The notes: generated by a model from the sequence alone, not told the origin. DNA of 64,000 nt from Rhodobacter sp. SY28-1 (GCF_005222785.1 NZ_STGH01000001.1:248001-312000), one strand, 5' to 3'; numbered from the stretch's first letter, positions 45,334 to 53,553 are shown. Translations and numbers: made by a program.

Positions 45334-46425
45334 CTATTCTGCGGCGCCGGGCTGCATCATCCCGGGAACATAGTGATGGAAATCCTCGCGGTAGGGCCTT
45401 GCCGTCGGAGGCAGGTCTCGCTTGACGAAGTAGTCCTCGTTCATGACCTGACGCTTGATCGCGGGCCACATCTCGGCAAAGGCCTCGACGATGGACCGGT
45501 TCGGAGGCGGTAGATCGCCCATGATGACCTCATGCAGGCGCGGCAAAGCGTGGTAGGGGACCATCGGGAACATGTGGTGTTCGACGTGGTAGTTCATGTT
45601 CCAGTAGATGAACTGTGAGATCGGGTTCATGTACACGGTGCGGCTGTTCAGCCGGTGGTCGATCACGTTGTCCGCCAGCCCGCCGTGCTGAAGCAAGCCA
45701 GTCATGATGTGATGCCATGCGCCGTACATCCGGGGCAGCCCGATCACCATCAGGGGCAGGATCGAGCCCCAGAAGACCGCCGCAAGGATCGTGACGGCAT
45801 AGATCGCGACGTAGATGATGGCGACACGCTGGACCTTGCCCCATTCGCTTTGGGGAACGTAGGTGCGCTCTTCGGCCGTGGGGCCAGAAATTGCGTTGCG
45901 CAGGATGCGTGGGACAAAGGCGATGACGTCCAAGATACCGAAGAAGTTGAGGATCAGCTTTGCGACCTCCGGCGGACGCATCACGGCAATCTCCGGGTCA
46001 CGACCGACGAAGTAGGTCTCCGAATGATGTCGCGCGTGGCTCCAGCGCCAGGTCGCCGAATTTCGCATGATCATGAAGCTGGCGATCTCGTAGACCACAT
46101 TATTCATCCAGGGCGTCTTGAACGCGGTGCCGTGGCCGCATTCATGCCAGCGCGAATCCGAAGCCGAGCCGTAAAGGACCCCGTAGGCCAGCCAGAACGG
46201 GACTGACCAGAGCGAGGGCCAAAGTGCGATGCCGATTCCCGCCAGGACGATCATGCTGCCGTAGTAGATCATCGTGTCGCGGATCGCCGGACCGTCGCTG
46301 CGCGCCATCAGGTCCTTCATCACCTTCCGCGGCACCTCGGTGTGATACCACTCGGCCGCCGTCAGACCGCTTTCGACGGCGCGTTTGGCGTCAGGGCCGA
46401 AAAGGCTGTAGTCCCGCTTGCTCAT
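45334..46425 (-). CDS. Membrane di-iron oxygenase / fatty acid desaturase fold, MocD-like
   Basis: The 363-residue integral membrane protein has the three histidine boxes of the desaturase/hydroxylase superfamily: HECGH (94-98), HARHH (130-134) and HVEHH (about residue 285), which bind the two irons. Hydrophobic pairs lie between boxes. In rhizobia MocD with MocE and MocF is required to use O-methyl-scyllo-inosamine, probably by demethylation; many relatives hydroxylate or desaturate lipids, so substrate is open. The ATG at 46425 has GGAGG 11 bases upstream; a GTG at 46434 is an alternative. It diverges from the LacI gene. Confidence 0.82.
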   Translation of the reverse strand: MSKRDYSLFGPDAKRAVESGLTAAEWYHTEVPRKVMKDLMARSDGPAIRDTMIYYGSMIVLAGIGIALWPSLWSVPFWLAYGVLYGSASDSRWHECGHGTAFKTPWMNNVVYEIASFMIMRNSATWRWSHARHHSETYFVGRDPEIAVMRPPEVAKLILNFFGILDVIAFVPRILRNAISGPTAEERTYVPQSEWGKVQRVAIIYVAIYAVTILAAVFWGSILPLMVIGLPRMYGAWHHIMTGLLQHGGLADNVIDHRLNSRTVYMNPISQFIYWNMNYHVEHHMFPMVPYHALPRLHEVIMGDLPPPNRSIVEAFAEMWPAIKRQVMNEDYFVKRDLPPTARPYREDFHHYVPGMMQPGAAE

Positions 46426-46523
46426 CTCGTTCACATCCTCCTTGGCCTTGGATGACCAGGGCCGGCTCCTCGTGCCGTGGATAAGTCGGGGCCGGGCAAA
46501 TCTCCAATAGCCTTGCTTGCAGG

Positions 46524-46573
46524 TTTCGTCATGATCCATCATCATTCCGGCAGAGCATGATGGATTTTCGTCA
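46524..46573. promoter_or_regulatory. Candidate LacI-family operators in the mocD-lacI gap
   Basis: Two TTTCGTCA repeats (46524-46531 and 46566-46573) flank an inverted repeat ATCCATCAT (46534-46542) / ATGATGGAT (46556-46564). The cluster ends five bases before the lacI start, so it would allow autoregulation and control of the divergent oxygenase operon. The same octamer recurs on the other side of the gene. Confidence 0.55.
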
Positions 46574-46578
46574 GACCG

Positions 46579-47610
46579 ATGGCCAACCGACCTACAATTC
46601 ATGATGTCGCCCGAGAGGCAGGCGTTTCCAGCGCCACGGTGGACCGCGTTCTGAACGGCCGCGAAAAGGTCCGGGAAGAGACGGCCCGCAAGGTCTATGA
46701 GGCTGCGCGCCTGATTGGCTACCATGCCGCTCCGCTGATCGGGCAGCGGGTTCAGGCCGACTTGCCGCGCCTGCGGCTGGGGCTGGTTCTGCACAAGGAG
46801 AGGCAGTCCTTCTATCAGCAGTTCAGGCTCGAAGCCGAGCGCGCGGTCACACAGGCAGTCGGCGTACGCGCCTCGCTTCAGGTGGCTTTCGCGTCATCGC
46901 AGTCGCCGAAGGACTTCACCGAACTGATGGAAGGCATGGCGGGCCGTGTCGATGCTGTCGCCGCGACCGCCGTCACGCATCCCGAAGTGACCGAAGCGGT
47001 GATGCGCCTGAACGCGAAAGGCATACCGTGCTTTTCGCTGCTGAACGATTTTGGCCAGGGCGTCCGACAAAACTACCTTGGGCTCAATAACCTGAAGGTT
47101 GGCCGTATTGCTGCTCACATGATCGCCACGGCCGCTCATCACGCCGGAAAGATTGCGGTCTTCGTCGGGGGTTATCGCTGGCACGGGCACGAGTTGCGCG
47201 AAACCGGGGTGCGCAGCTATTTCCGTGAGCACGCGCCGCAATTCCAGGTGCTCGATACCCTGATCAATCTGGAAACCCGGCAGCTGACCTATGAGGCGAC
47301 GCTGGATCTCCTGTCACGCCACCCAGACCTGCGCGGCATCTACTGCGCTGGCGGCGGTATGGAGGGCGCGATCGCCGCTGTGCGCGAGGCGCGGCAGCCG
47401 GGCGAGGTCGCACTGGTGGTGAACGAGCTGACACCTGAAAGCCGCGCCGCCTTGATCGGGCGGCACGTCACGATGGTCATCGCCACTCCGCTTGCCCGAC
47501 TGTGCGAGGACCTCATCCGGCTGGCGACAGAAGCCGTCAATGGAGGAATGATCCCGGTCCAGGGCCAGCACTTCCTGCAGCCCGACCTTTACCTTCCTGA
47601 AAGCGTCTGA
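46579..47610 (+). CDS. LacI-family transcriptional regulator
   Basis: The 343-residue repressor has a textbook LacI headpiece (TIHDVAREAGVSSATVDRVL followed by NGREKVREETARKVYEAA) and a sugar-binding periplasmic-type core with PVTEA-like substitutions, ending in LARLCEDLIRLATEAVNGG. It lies between the divergent oxygenase operon and the plus-strand transport operon and is flanked by shared repeats on both sides, so it probably controls both. The ligand is probably a polyol such as an inositol. Confidence 0.92.
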   Translation: MANRPTIHDVAREAGVSSATVDRVLNGREKVREETARKVYEAARLIGYHAAPLIGQRVQADLPRLRLGLVLHKERQSFYQQFRLEAERAVTQAVGVRASLQVAFASSQSPKDFTELMEGMAGRVDAVAATAVTHPEVTEAVMRLNAKGIPCFSLLNDFGQGVRQNYLGLNNLKVGRIAAHMIATAAHHAGKIAVFVGGYRWHGHELRETGVRSYFREHAPQFQVLDTLINLETRQLTYEATLDLLSRHPDLRGIYCAGGGMEGAIAAVREARQPGEVALVVNELTPESRAALIGRHVTMVIATPLARLCEDLIRLATEAVNGGMIPVQGQHFLQPDLYLPESV

Positions 47611-47652
47611 CGAAAACAAATCACGTTCGTGCGTGGCATTTCGTCAGAAATG
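47608..47652. promoter_or_regulatory. Candidate LacI-family operators before the isomerase gene
   Basis: TGACGAAAA (47608-47616, the reverse of TTTTCGTCA) and TTTCGTCA (47639-47646) face each other; the second is centred in the dyad CATTTC-GTCA-GAAATG (47637-47652). They lie in the 131-base gap before the transport operon. Confidence 0.5.
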
Positions 47653-47741
47653 ATGGTTTCGCCCCGCGACGGATTGACGCGATGGGAGAGTCTCGGGGAT
47701 GGTCCGGCCAACCACGAATGCCGTGATTGGGGAGACCACGA

Positions 47742-48560
47742 GTGATCCACTTCGCATTGAACCACATGACGGTGGCGCGGCTTTCGTTCCACGACCTCGT
47801 TGCCCTGTCGGCAAAGCTCGGTTGCGTCGGGATCGAAGTCCGCAACGACCTGCCGCAGCCCCTGTTTGACGGATTGGATCCTGCCGAAGCAAGGGCCGTC
47901 GTCCGAGACAACGGCCTTCGCCTTCTGGCCGTGGCCGAGGTCAAGCGCTTCAACGACTGGTCCGCGGACAAGGAAGCCGAGGCGTTGGCGCTGATGAAGA
48001 TCGCCAGGGCTGCGGGTGCCGAGGCCGTCAGCCTCATCCCGCGCAACGACAACCTGGGCATGGGCAACGGCGAGCGGCAGGCGAACCTACGCGTTGCGCT
48101 GAAGGCGTTGAAGCCGATGCTGGAGGACCACGGGCTGGTCGGGATGGTGGAGCCGCTGGGCTTCGAGATCTGCGCGCTGCGCTACAAATCCGAGGCGGTG
48201 GAAGGGATCGAGGCGGTCGGTGGCAAGGGCCGGTTCAAGCTGGTGCATGACACCTTTCACCACACGCTGGCGCACGGCGGCCCGCTCTTCCCCGAACACA
48301 CCGGGATCGTCCATGTCTCGGGCGTGGTCGACCAGGAGGTGGGCCTGTCCGACATGCGCGACCCGCACCGCGTGCTGGTCACCAAGGGTGACCGGCTGGG
48401 CAATGTGGAGCAGATTGCCGCCCTGCAAGCGGCGGGCTGGAACGGGCCGGTCAGCTATGAGGCGTTTTCACCCGAGGTGCACGCCTACACCGATCCGGGC
48501 GCCGAACTGGCCAAGTCGTTCGAATTCATCCGATCCGGCCTCGCCGCGCGCGCGGCCTGA
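47742..48560 (+). CDS. TIM-barrel sugar isomerase/dehydratase, MocC/IolE-like
   Basis: The 272-residue protein is an AP-endonuclease-2-fold (xylose isomerase-like) enzyme. Segments include LGCVGIEVRNDLPQPLFDGL, the metal-ligand region MVEPLGFEICALRYKSEAVE, KLVHDTFHHTLAHGG and VSYEAFSPEVH with the final glutamate. Such enzymes isomerise or dehydrate ketoinositols and keto sugars; MocC of rhizopine catabolism belongs here. The GTG at 47742 is chosen because GGGGAG lies just before it and the family start IHFALNHM follows directly. It opens the plus-strand operon. Confidence 0.83.
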   Translation: MIHFALNHMTVARLSFHDLVALSAKLGCVGIEVRNDLPQPLFDGLDPAEARAVVRDNGLRLLAVAEVKRFNDWSADKEAEALALMKIARAAGAEAVSLIPRNDNLGMGNGERQANLRVALKALKPMLEDHGLVGMVEPLGFEICALRYKSEAVEGIEAVGGKGRFKLVHDTFHHTLAHGGPLFPEHTGIVHVSGVVDQEVGLSDMRDPHRVLVTKGDRLGNVEQIAALQAAGWNGPVSYEAFSPEVHAYTDPGAELAKSFEFIRSGLAARAA

Positions 48561-48635
48561 TATCTGACCCGGGAGGAAACGGGTCTTTCCGGCACAATTC
48601 AGGATGCCGCCGGACATCCAAATAGGGAGAGAGAC

Positions 48636-49577
48636 ATGAAAAAGACGCTTCTTGCTGCAGGCCTCGTTTCGCTGATGGGCACCACCGCAATGGCGGAAGG
48701 GATCGGCGTGTCGATGGCACTGTTCGACGACAACTTCCTGACCGTTCTGCGTAACGGCATTCAGGAACAGGCCGATGCCGCCGGCCTTTCGGTGCAGATC
48801 GAGGACGCGCAGAACGACGTCGCCAAGCAGCTGGACCAGATCAACAACTTCATCGCCAGCGGAGTGGACGCGATCATCGTGAACCCGGTCGACACCTCGG
48901 CCACTCAGGCGATGTCGGATGCCGCGGCCGCTGCGGGCGTACCGCTGGTCTATGTGAACCGCCAGCCAATCAACGTGGACACGTTGCCCGACAACCAAGC
49001 CTTCGTCGCCTCGAACGAATCCGAATCCTCGCGCCAGGGATTCATCGAGCAGTGCAACCAGTGGAAAGCTGCCGGCAAGGAAGAAGTCAGCGTCTACGTC
49101 ATGCAGGGTGAACTGTCGAACCAGGCCGCCGTCCAGCGCACGCAGAACTACACCGACGTCATCAACGAGGGCCTCTGCGCCGTGAAGGTCAACGTGATCG
49201 ACCAGCAGACCGCCAACTGGTCGCGGGATCAGGCCCAGTCGCTGATGACCAACTGGCTGTCGACCGGCGCGGCATTCGACGGCGTTCTGGCCAACAACGA
49301 CGAGATGGCGCTGGGTGCGATCCAGGCGATGAAGGCTGCGGGGATCGACATGGGCTCGGTCATCGTCTCGGGCGTGGATGCGACGCAGGATGCGCTCGCC
49401 TCGATGCAGGCCGGGGAACTGGACATCACCGTGTTCCAGAACGCTGCTGCCCAGGGTGGCGGCGCACTGGATGCGGCGGTGAAGCTCGCCGCGGGCGAGG
49501 CGGTGGACCAGAAGGTCTACATTCCGTTCGAACTGGTGACGCCCGCGAACATCGACGGCTACCTGTCGAAGAACTGA
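48636..49577 (+). CDS. Periplasmic sugar/polyol-binding protein (FrcB/MocB-like)
   Basis: The 313-residue protein has a signal peptide (MKKTLLAAGLVSLMGTTAMA) and a type I periplasmic binding fold (IGVSMALFDDNFLTVLRNGI, EDAQNDVAKQLDQINNFIAS, AIIVNPVDTSATQAM, VYVNRQPINVD, NNDEMALGAIQAMKAAGID). It belongs to the CUT2 ribose/inositol/fructose group. The partner genes suggest a polyol or methylated inositol as ligand, but the sequence alone does not decide this. GGGAGAGAG precedes the ATG, and a strong stem-loop with a T-run follows the gene. Confidence 0.9.
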   Translation: MKKTLLAAGLVSLMGTTAMAEGIGVSMALFDDNFLTVLRNGIQEQADAAGLSVQIEDAQNDVAKQLDQINNFIASGVDAIIVNPVDTSATQAMSDAAAAAGVPLVYVNRQPINVDTLPDNQAFVASNESESSRQGFIEQCNQWKAAGKEEVSVYVMQGELSNQAAVQRTQNYTDVINEGLCAVKVNVIDQQTANWSRDQAQSLMTNWLSTGAAFDGVLANNDEMALGAIQAMKAAGIDMGSVIVSGVDATQDALASMQAGELDITVFQNAAAQGGGALDAAVKLAAGEAVDQKVYIPFELVTPANIDGYLSKN

Positions 49578-49597
49578 CGCCCCTTCCGGGCACCCTT

Positions 49598-49627
49598 GGG
49601 GCGGCTGGCGACAGTCGCCCCGTTTTT
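49598..49627 (+). terminator. Terminator-like hairpin after the binding-protein gene
   Basis: A 10-bp stem (GGGGCGGCTG / CAGTCGCCCC, one G-T pair) with a GCGA tetraloop is followed by GTTTTT. It lies between the binding protein and its permease, so it probably acts as a partial terminator that keeps permease and ATPase expression lower. Confidence 0.85.
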
Positions 49628-49686
49628 CTGGCGCGGATGGGGTAACATCGGCCAACCTGATTGCATCCTGGGGGAGGGACGGCGAC

Positions 49687-50799
49687 GTGGCAGAAGCAAC
49701 GCATGGTCTGGGCGGCTTGAAATACGATCCGGCAAAGCGCACCCGCGCGCCTGAATGGAACGTATTCGGCGCGCTGGTGCTGATCGTCCTGATCTTCGAG
49801 ATCCTGAACCGGCTGCAGGGCGGGTCGTTCCTGTTCAACATGCGCGACAACGTCGACGCCATCTTCAACCAGCAGCGACTGGACATCATGATCCTGCAGG
49901 TCGCAATCATCGGAATCATCGCTTTGGGGGTGACGCAGGTCATCATCATTGGCGGGATCGACCTGTCCTCGGGGTCGGTGGTGGGTGCGACCGCAATGAT
50001 CGTGATGAGCTTCGCGCAGACCGCGATGGTCAACGGCAACCCGAACCCGAAGGCGATCTTCGGGGAATGGGCGATGGACCTGCCAGTGATCGTGCCGATT
50101 GTCGTGGGCCTGGCCTGCGGGCTGGTCGCGGGGCTTATCAACGGCTTGCTGGTGGCCTACACCAAGATCCCGCCCTTCATCGCCACGCTGGGCGTCATGG
50201 TCAGCGCCCGGGGCGTCGCCCGCTGGTGGTCGAACGGGCAGCCGGTCAGCTTTCCGACGGAAACCTATGGGACGCTGGCAAATGGCGACCTTCTGGGCGG
50301 AATGACCTTTGGCCTTCTCTCCTGGCAAGGCCAGAACCCGGCCGTGATCTTCGTCCTGCTGGCGATCCTGTTCCACGTCATCATGACCTACACGCTTTAC
50401 GGCAAGCGCTCTTATGCCATCGGCTCGAACGAGGCCGCCGCGCGGATGTCGGGGATCAACGTCGATCGGCACAAGGTGCTGGTCTATGCCATCGCCGGGT
50501 TGCTGGCGGCAGTGGCGGCGGTGCTGCTCACATCGAAGAACCTGACCGCACAGGCGGGCATGGGGGTAATGTACGAACTCGACGCCATTGCGATGGCGGT
50601 GATCGGGGGCGTTTCGTTGGCCGGGGGGCGCGGGTCGATTCTTGGCACGGTGCTGGGGGCCGCTATCTTCTCAGTGATCATCTCGGGCTTCACCTCGATC
50701 AAGCTGGACGCCTACTACCAGGAGATGGTGAAGGGCGCGATCATCGTCGGCGCCGTGGTTCTGGACCAGTGGCGTCAACGCAAACGGACCCGGGGGTAA
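49687..50799 (+). CDS. Sugar ABC transporter permease (FrcC-like)
   Basis: The 370-residue membrane protein has BPD_transp_2 features: MILQVAIIGIIALGVTQVII, GGIDLSSGSVVGATAMIVMS, YTKIPPFIATLGVMVSARGV and YAIGSNEAAARMSGINVDRH followed by AVIGGVSLAGGRGSILG. The start is a GTG at 49687 with GGGAGGG upstream. With the short ATPase that follows it forms an FrcBCA-type importer. Confidence 0.93.
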   Translation: MAEATHGLGGLKYDPAKRTRAPEWNVFGALVLIVLIFEILNRLQGGSFLFNMRDNVDAIFNQQRLDIMILQVAIIGIIALGVTQVIIIGGIDLSSGSVVGATAMIVMSFAQTAMVNGNPNPKAIFGEWAMDLPVIVPIVVGLACGLVAGLINGLLVAYTKIPPFIATLGVMVSARGVARWWSNGQPVSFPTETYGTLANGDLLGGMTFGLLSWQGQNPAVIFVLLAILFHVIMTYTLYGKRSYAIGSNEAAARMSGINVDRHKVLVYAIAGLLAAVAAVLLTSKNLTAQAGMGVMYELDAIAMAVIGGVSLAGGRGSILGTVLGAAIFSVIISGFTSIKLDAYYQEMVKGAIIVGAVVLDQWRQRKRTRG

Positions 50800-50804
50800 C
50801 GGCC

Positions 50805-51572
50805 ATGTCGAAGATCATTCTGGAAACCCGCGGCCTGACCAAGCACTACGGTGGTGTCCATGCGCTGGAAGACGCCAACTTCATCCTGCACGACGGCGAG
50901 CATGTCGCAGTGGTGGGCGACAACGGCGCAGGGAAATCCACTTTCGTGCGCCAGGTTACGGCGGTGGAGCAGCGGACTTCCGGCGATATCATCTTCGATG
51001 GTCAGCCGGTAAGTTTTGCGGGGCCTTTGGAGGCGCGGCAGGCCGGGATCGAGACGGTGTTCCAGACCTTGGCGCTGGCCGACGATCTGGACGTGCCCTC
51101 GAACCTGTTCTTGGGGCGCGAGCTTTTCAAGTTCAAGCTTGGGCCGTTTTCCTGGCTGGACCGCAAGACGATGCGGGACCGGACGCTGGAGGCCTTGAAG
51201 ACCACGGCGGTGAAGATTCCCAACGTCGACAACCCGATCCGCAACATGTCGGGCGGTCAGCGGCAGTGCGTCTCCATCGCGCGAACGGCGGCCTTTGCGT
51301 CAAAGCTCGTCATCATGGACGAACCAACGGCGGCGCTGGGGGTGCAGGAGACGGCTCAGGTGGAGAACATCATCCGGGGGCTGAAGGATCGGGGCATCCC
51401 GATGATCCTGATCAGCCACAACTTGCGGCAGGTCTTCGATCTGGTGGACCGGATCGTCGTCTTCCGGCGCGGTCGGATCGTCGCCTCGCTGCGGAAGGAT
51501 GAGACAGACGGGAATGACATCGTCAGCTACATCACTGGCGTCAAAGGCGGAACGGATGCGGCTTATGCCTGA
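50805..51572 (+). CDS. Sugar ABC transporter ATP-binding protein, single domain (FrcA-like)
   Basis: The 255-residue ATPase has only one ABC domain, as in FrcA, unlike the double-domain GguA of the other importer in this window. Walker A is GDNGAGKSTF, the Q-loop region EARQAGIETVFQTLALADDL, the signature MSGGQRQCVSIART and Walker B KLVIMDEPTAALG. It starts five bases after the permease stop. The next gene begins inside its last codons. Confidence 0.94.
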   Translation: MSKIILETRGLTKHYGGVHALEDANFILHDGEHVAVVGDNGAGKSTFVRQVTAVEQRTSGDIIFDGQPVSFAGPLEARQAGIETVFQTLALADDLDVPSNLFLGRELFKFKLGPFSWLDRKTMRDRTLEALKTTAVKIPNVDNPIRNMSGGQRQCVSIARTAAFASKLVIMDEPTAALGVQETAQVENIIRGLKDRGIPMILISHNLRQVFDLVDRIVVFRRGRIVASLRKDETDGNDIVSYITGVKGGTDAAYA

Positions 51573-52347
51573 CCACAAGGATACCATCGCCGTCATCGCG
51601 GGCGGCACTCAAGGGCTCGGCCTTGCGATTGCCGAGGCGCTGGTGGCGGATGGATGCTCCCGGCTGGTCGTCGCGGGCAGACGGGTGGCCGAGGGCGAAG
51701 CGGCGGTGCATCGCCTTCGGGCGCTTGGGGTCGACGTACATTTCCGGCGGGCCGACATGGGGGTCGTCGAGGATGCCATCGCGGTGGTGGACGATGCGGC
51801 GGCGCGGTTCGGGCGGGTGACCGCGCTGGTCAACGCGGCGGCGACGACCGAAAGGGGCTCGATCCTCGATTGTTCGCCCGCAGATTTCGACAAGCACATT
51901 GCGGTGAACACGCGGGGGCCGTTTTTCGGCTTGCAGCGCTTCGCCCAGTTGGCGGTAGCAGGGAAGTATCCCGCCAGTGCCGTGAACATCTTGTCGATGG
52001 TGGTGCACTGCGGCCAATCCTACCTCGCGCCCTATTCGGCGTCGAAGGCCGCCCTTGCGAACATCACCAAGAACGCCGCTCAGGCCCTGCGGGGGCATCG
52101 CATCCGGGTCAACGGAATCAATTGCGGCTGGATGGACACCCCCGGCGAAGATGAGACGCAGCGCCGGTTTCACGGCGCGCAGGACGGCTGGTTGCAGGCC
52201 GCCGAGGCGCGGCAGCCGATGGGAATGCTGGTGAAACCCGCCCATGTCGCGGGGCTGGCCAGCTACTTGCTTTCCGACGCGTCCGGCGTGATGACCGGCG
52301 CGTTGGTGGATTTCGATCAGAACGTCGCCGGGGCCTACCCGGAGTAA
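51556..52347 (+). CDS. Short-chain dehydrogenase/reductase
   Basis: This is a 263-residue NAD(P)-dependent oxidoreductase with a full catalytic set: cofactor motif AGGTQGLGLAIAEAL, NAAATTERG, the active-site serine in VNILSMVVHC and YSASK in LAPYSASKAALANITKNAAQ. The ATG at 51556 overlaps the ATPase gene by 17 bases; an ATG three codons later is also possible. In this operon it probably oxidises a polyol or keto-polyol hydroxyl. Confidence 0.88.
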   Translation: MRLMPDHKDTIAVIAGGTQGLGLAIAEALVADGCSRLVVAGRRVAEGEAAVHRLRALGVDVHFRRADMGVVEDAIAVVDDAAARFGRVTALVNAAATTERGSILDCSPADFDKHIAVNTRGPFFGLQRFAQLAVAGKYPASAVNILSMVVHCGQSYLAPYSASKAALANITKNAAQALRGHRIRVNGINCGWMDTPGEDETQRRFHGAQDGWLQAAEARQPMGMLVKPAHVAGLASYLLSDASGVMTGALVDFDQNVAGAYPE

Positions 52348-52355
52348 GGAGAAAG

Positions 52356-53357
52356 ATGACGATCAGGTTCGGGCTTCTGGGTGCGGGGCGCATCGGGAAG
52401 GTTCATGCGAAGGCGGTGACGGGCAACCCGGCCGCGAAGCTGGTGGCGGTGTCGGATGCGATGCCTGCGGCGGCGCAGGCGATTGCGGACCAGTATGGCT
52501 GCGACGTGCGGACCATCGAAGCCATCGCGGCGGCGAAGGATATCGACGCGGTGGTGATCTGCACGCCTACGGATACCCATGCCGATCTGATCGAGCAGTT
52601 CGTGAAGGCCGGGAAGGCCGTGTTCTGTGAAAAGCCCATCGATCTGAGCCTGGCCCGCGTGAAGCAGTGCCTGGAGGTCGTCCGCGCCCACAAGGGCACT
52701 CTGATGGTCGGCTTCAACCGCCGCTTCGACCCGCATTTCCAAGCGGTCCGGGGCGAGATTGACAAGGGGACGATCGGATTGGTGGAGATGGTGGTCATCA
52801 CCAGCCGCGACCCGGGTGCGCCGCCGGTCGATTATATCAAGCGGTCGGGCGGGATCTTCCGGGACATGACGATCCATGACTTCGATATGGCCCGCTTCCT
52901 GTTGGGGGAGGAAGTGTCCGAAGTCTCGGCGATGGCGGCGGTTCTGGTGGACCCGGCGATTGGCAAGGCGGGGGACAGCGATTCCGTTCAGGTGATGCTG
53001 AAGACGGCCACAGGGAAGATGGCGGTGATCTCGAACTCGCGTCGGGCGACCTATGGCTACGACCAGCGGATCGAGGTGCACGGGTCGGGAGGGTCGGTCG
53101 CGGCGGAGAACCAGCGGCCGGTTTCGATCGAGGTCGCGACGGGTGCGGGGTATACCCGGCCGCCGCTGCATGACTTCTTCATGACCCGCTATACCGAGGC
53201 CTATGCGGCCGAGATTGCGGCCTTCATCGATGCGATGGGGGGGAAGGCCCAGGCTTCTCCGTCCGGGGAGGATGGGTTGCTGGCCCTGGCGCTCGCCGAG
53301 GCGGCGCTGAAGTCGGTCGCCGAGGGTCGGGTCGTGAAGATGAGCGAGATTCTCTGA
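52356..53357 (+). CDS. Inositol 2-dehydrogenase-like oxidoreductase (Gfo/Idh family)
   Basis: The 333-residue NAD-dependent enzyme has the Rossmann start RFGLLGAGRIGKVHAKAV, the catalytic lysine in FCEKPIDLSLARV and the inositol-dehydrogenase marks MVGFNRRFDPHF, SGGIFRDMTIHDFDMARFLL and SRRATYGYDQRIEV. IolG/IdhA oxidise myo-inositol, and MocA of rhizopine catabolism is a relative; the match supports an inositol or inosamine substrate. AAGGAGAAAG lies before the ATG. It ends the operon, with a terminator about 90 bases later. Confidence 0.92.
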   Translation: MTIRFGLLGAGRIGKVHAKAVTGNPAAKLVAVSDAMPAAAQAIADQYGCDVRTIEAIAAAKDIDAVVICTPTDTHADLIEQFVKAGKAVFCEKPIDLSLARVKQCLEVVRAHKGTLMVGFNRRFDPHFQAVRGEIDKGTIGLVEMVVITSRDPGAPPVDYIKRSGGIFRDMTIHDFDMARFLLGEEVSEVSAMAAVLVDPAIGKAGDSDSVQVMLKTATGKMAVISNSRRATYGYDQRIEVHGSGGSVAAENQRPVSIEVATGAGYTRPPLHDFFMTRYTEAYAAEIAAFIDAMGGKAQASPSGEDGLLALALAEAALKSVAEGRVVKMSEIL

Positions 53358-53371
53358 TCCGAGACACAATC

Positions 53372-53386
53372 TGTCCACGGTGGACA
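53372..53386. repeat. 15-bp palindrome, second copy
   Basis: TGTCCACGGTGGACA, the reverse complement of the copy at 23718-23732, lies 14 bases after the inositol dehydrogenase stop and is followed by TTTT. Confidence 0.55.
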
Positions 53387-53448
53387 TTTTCTGGATTCTA
53401 AATGAAATCAGAATGTTGGTCGCGGACGTATACGGAAAATTAACACCT

Positions 53449-53470
53449 GGCCGACCCCCTGGGGTCGGCC
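53449..53470 (+). terminator. Hairpin terminator between the polyol operon and secB
   Basis: GGCCGACCCC and GGGGTCGGCC form a perfect 10-bp dyad separated by two bases, followed by ATTTCC. It sits 91 bases after the operon and 83 before secB. Confidence 0.7.
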
Positions 53471-53553
53471 ATTTCCGTCCCGCACAACCGCAGCATTGAG
53501 AGCAGGCCCCCGACCTGATAGAAGGCGGCAAATCCGCCCAAGGAGACCCGGAT

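Noticed and set aside
46476-46484. CGTGGATAA, one mismatch from a DnaA box, in the mocD-lacI gap
   Set aside because: It is a single box in a short GC-rich gap with strong operator-like repeats; not enough for an origin call.
49755-50804. N-terminal extension of the single-domain ABC ATPase to 605 codons
   Set aside because: The extra 350 codons lie in another frame of the permease gene. The ATPase start MSKIILETRGLTKHYGG at 50805 fits the family.
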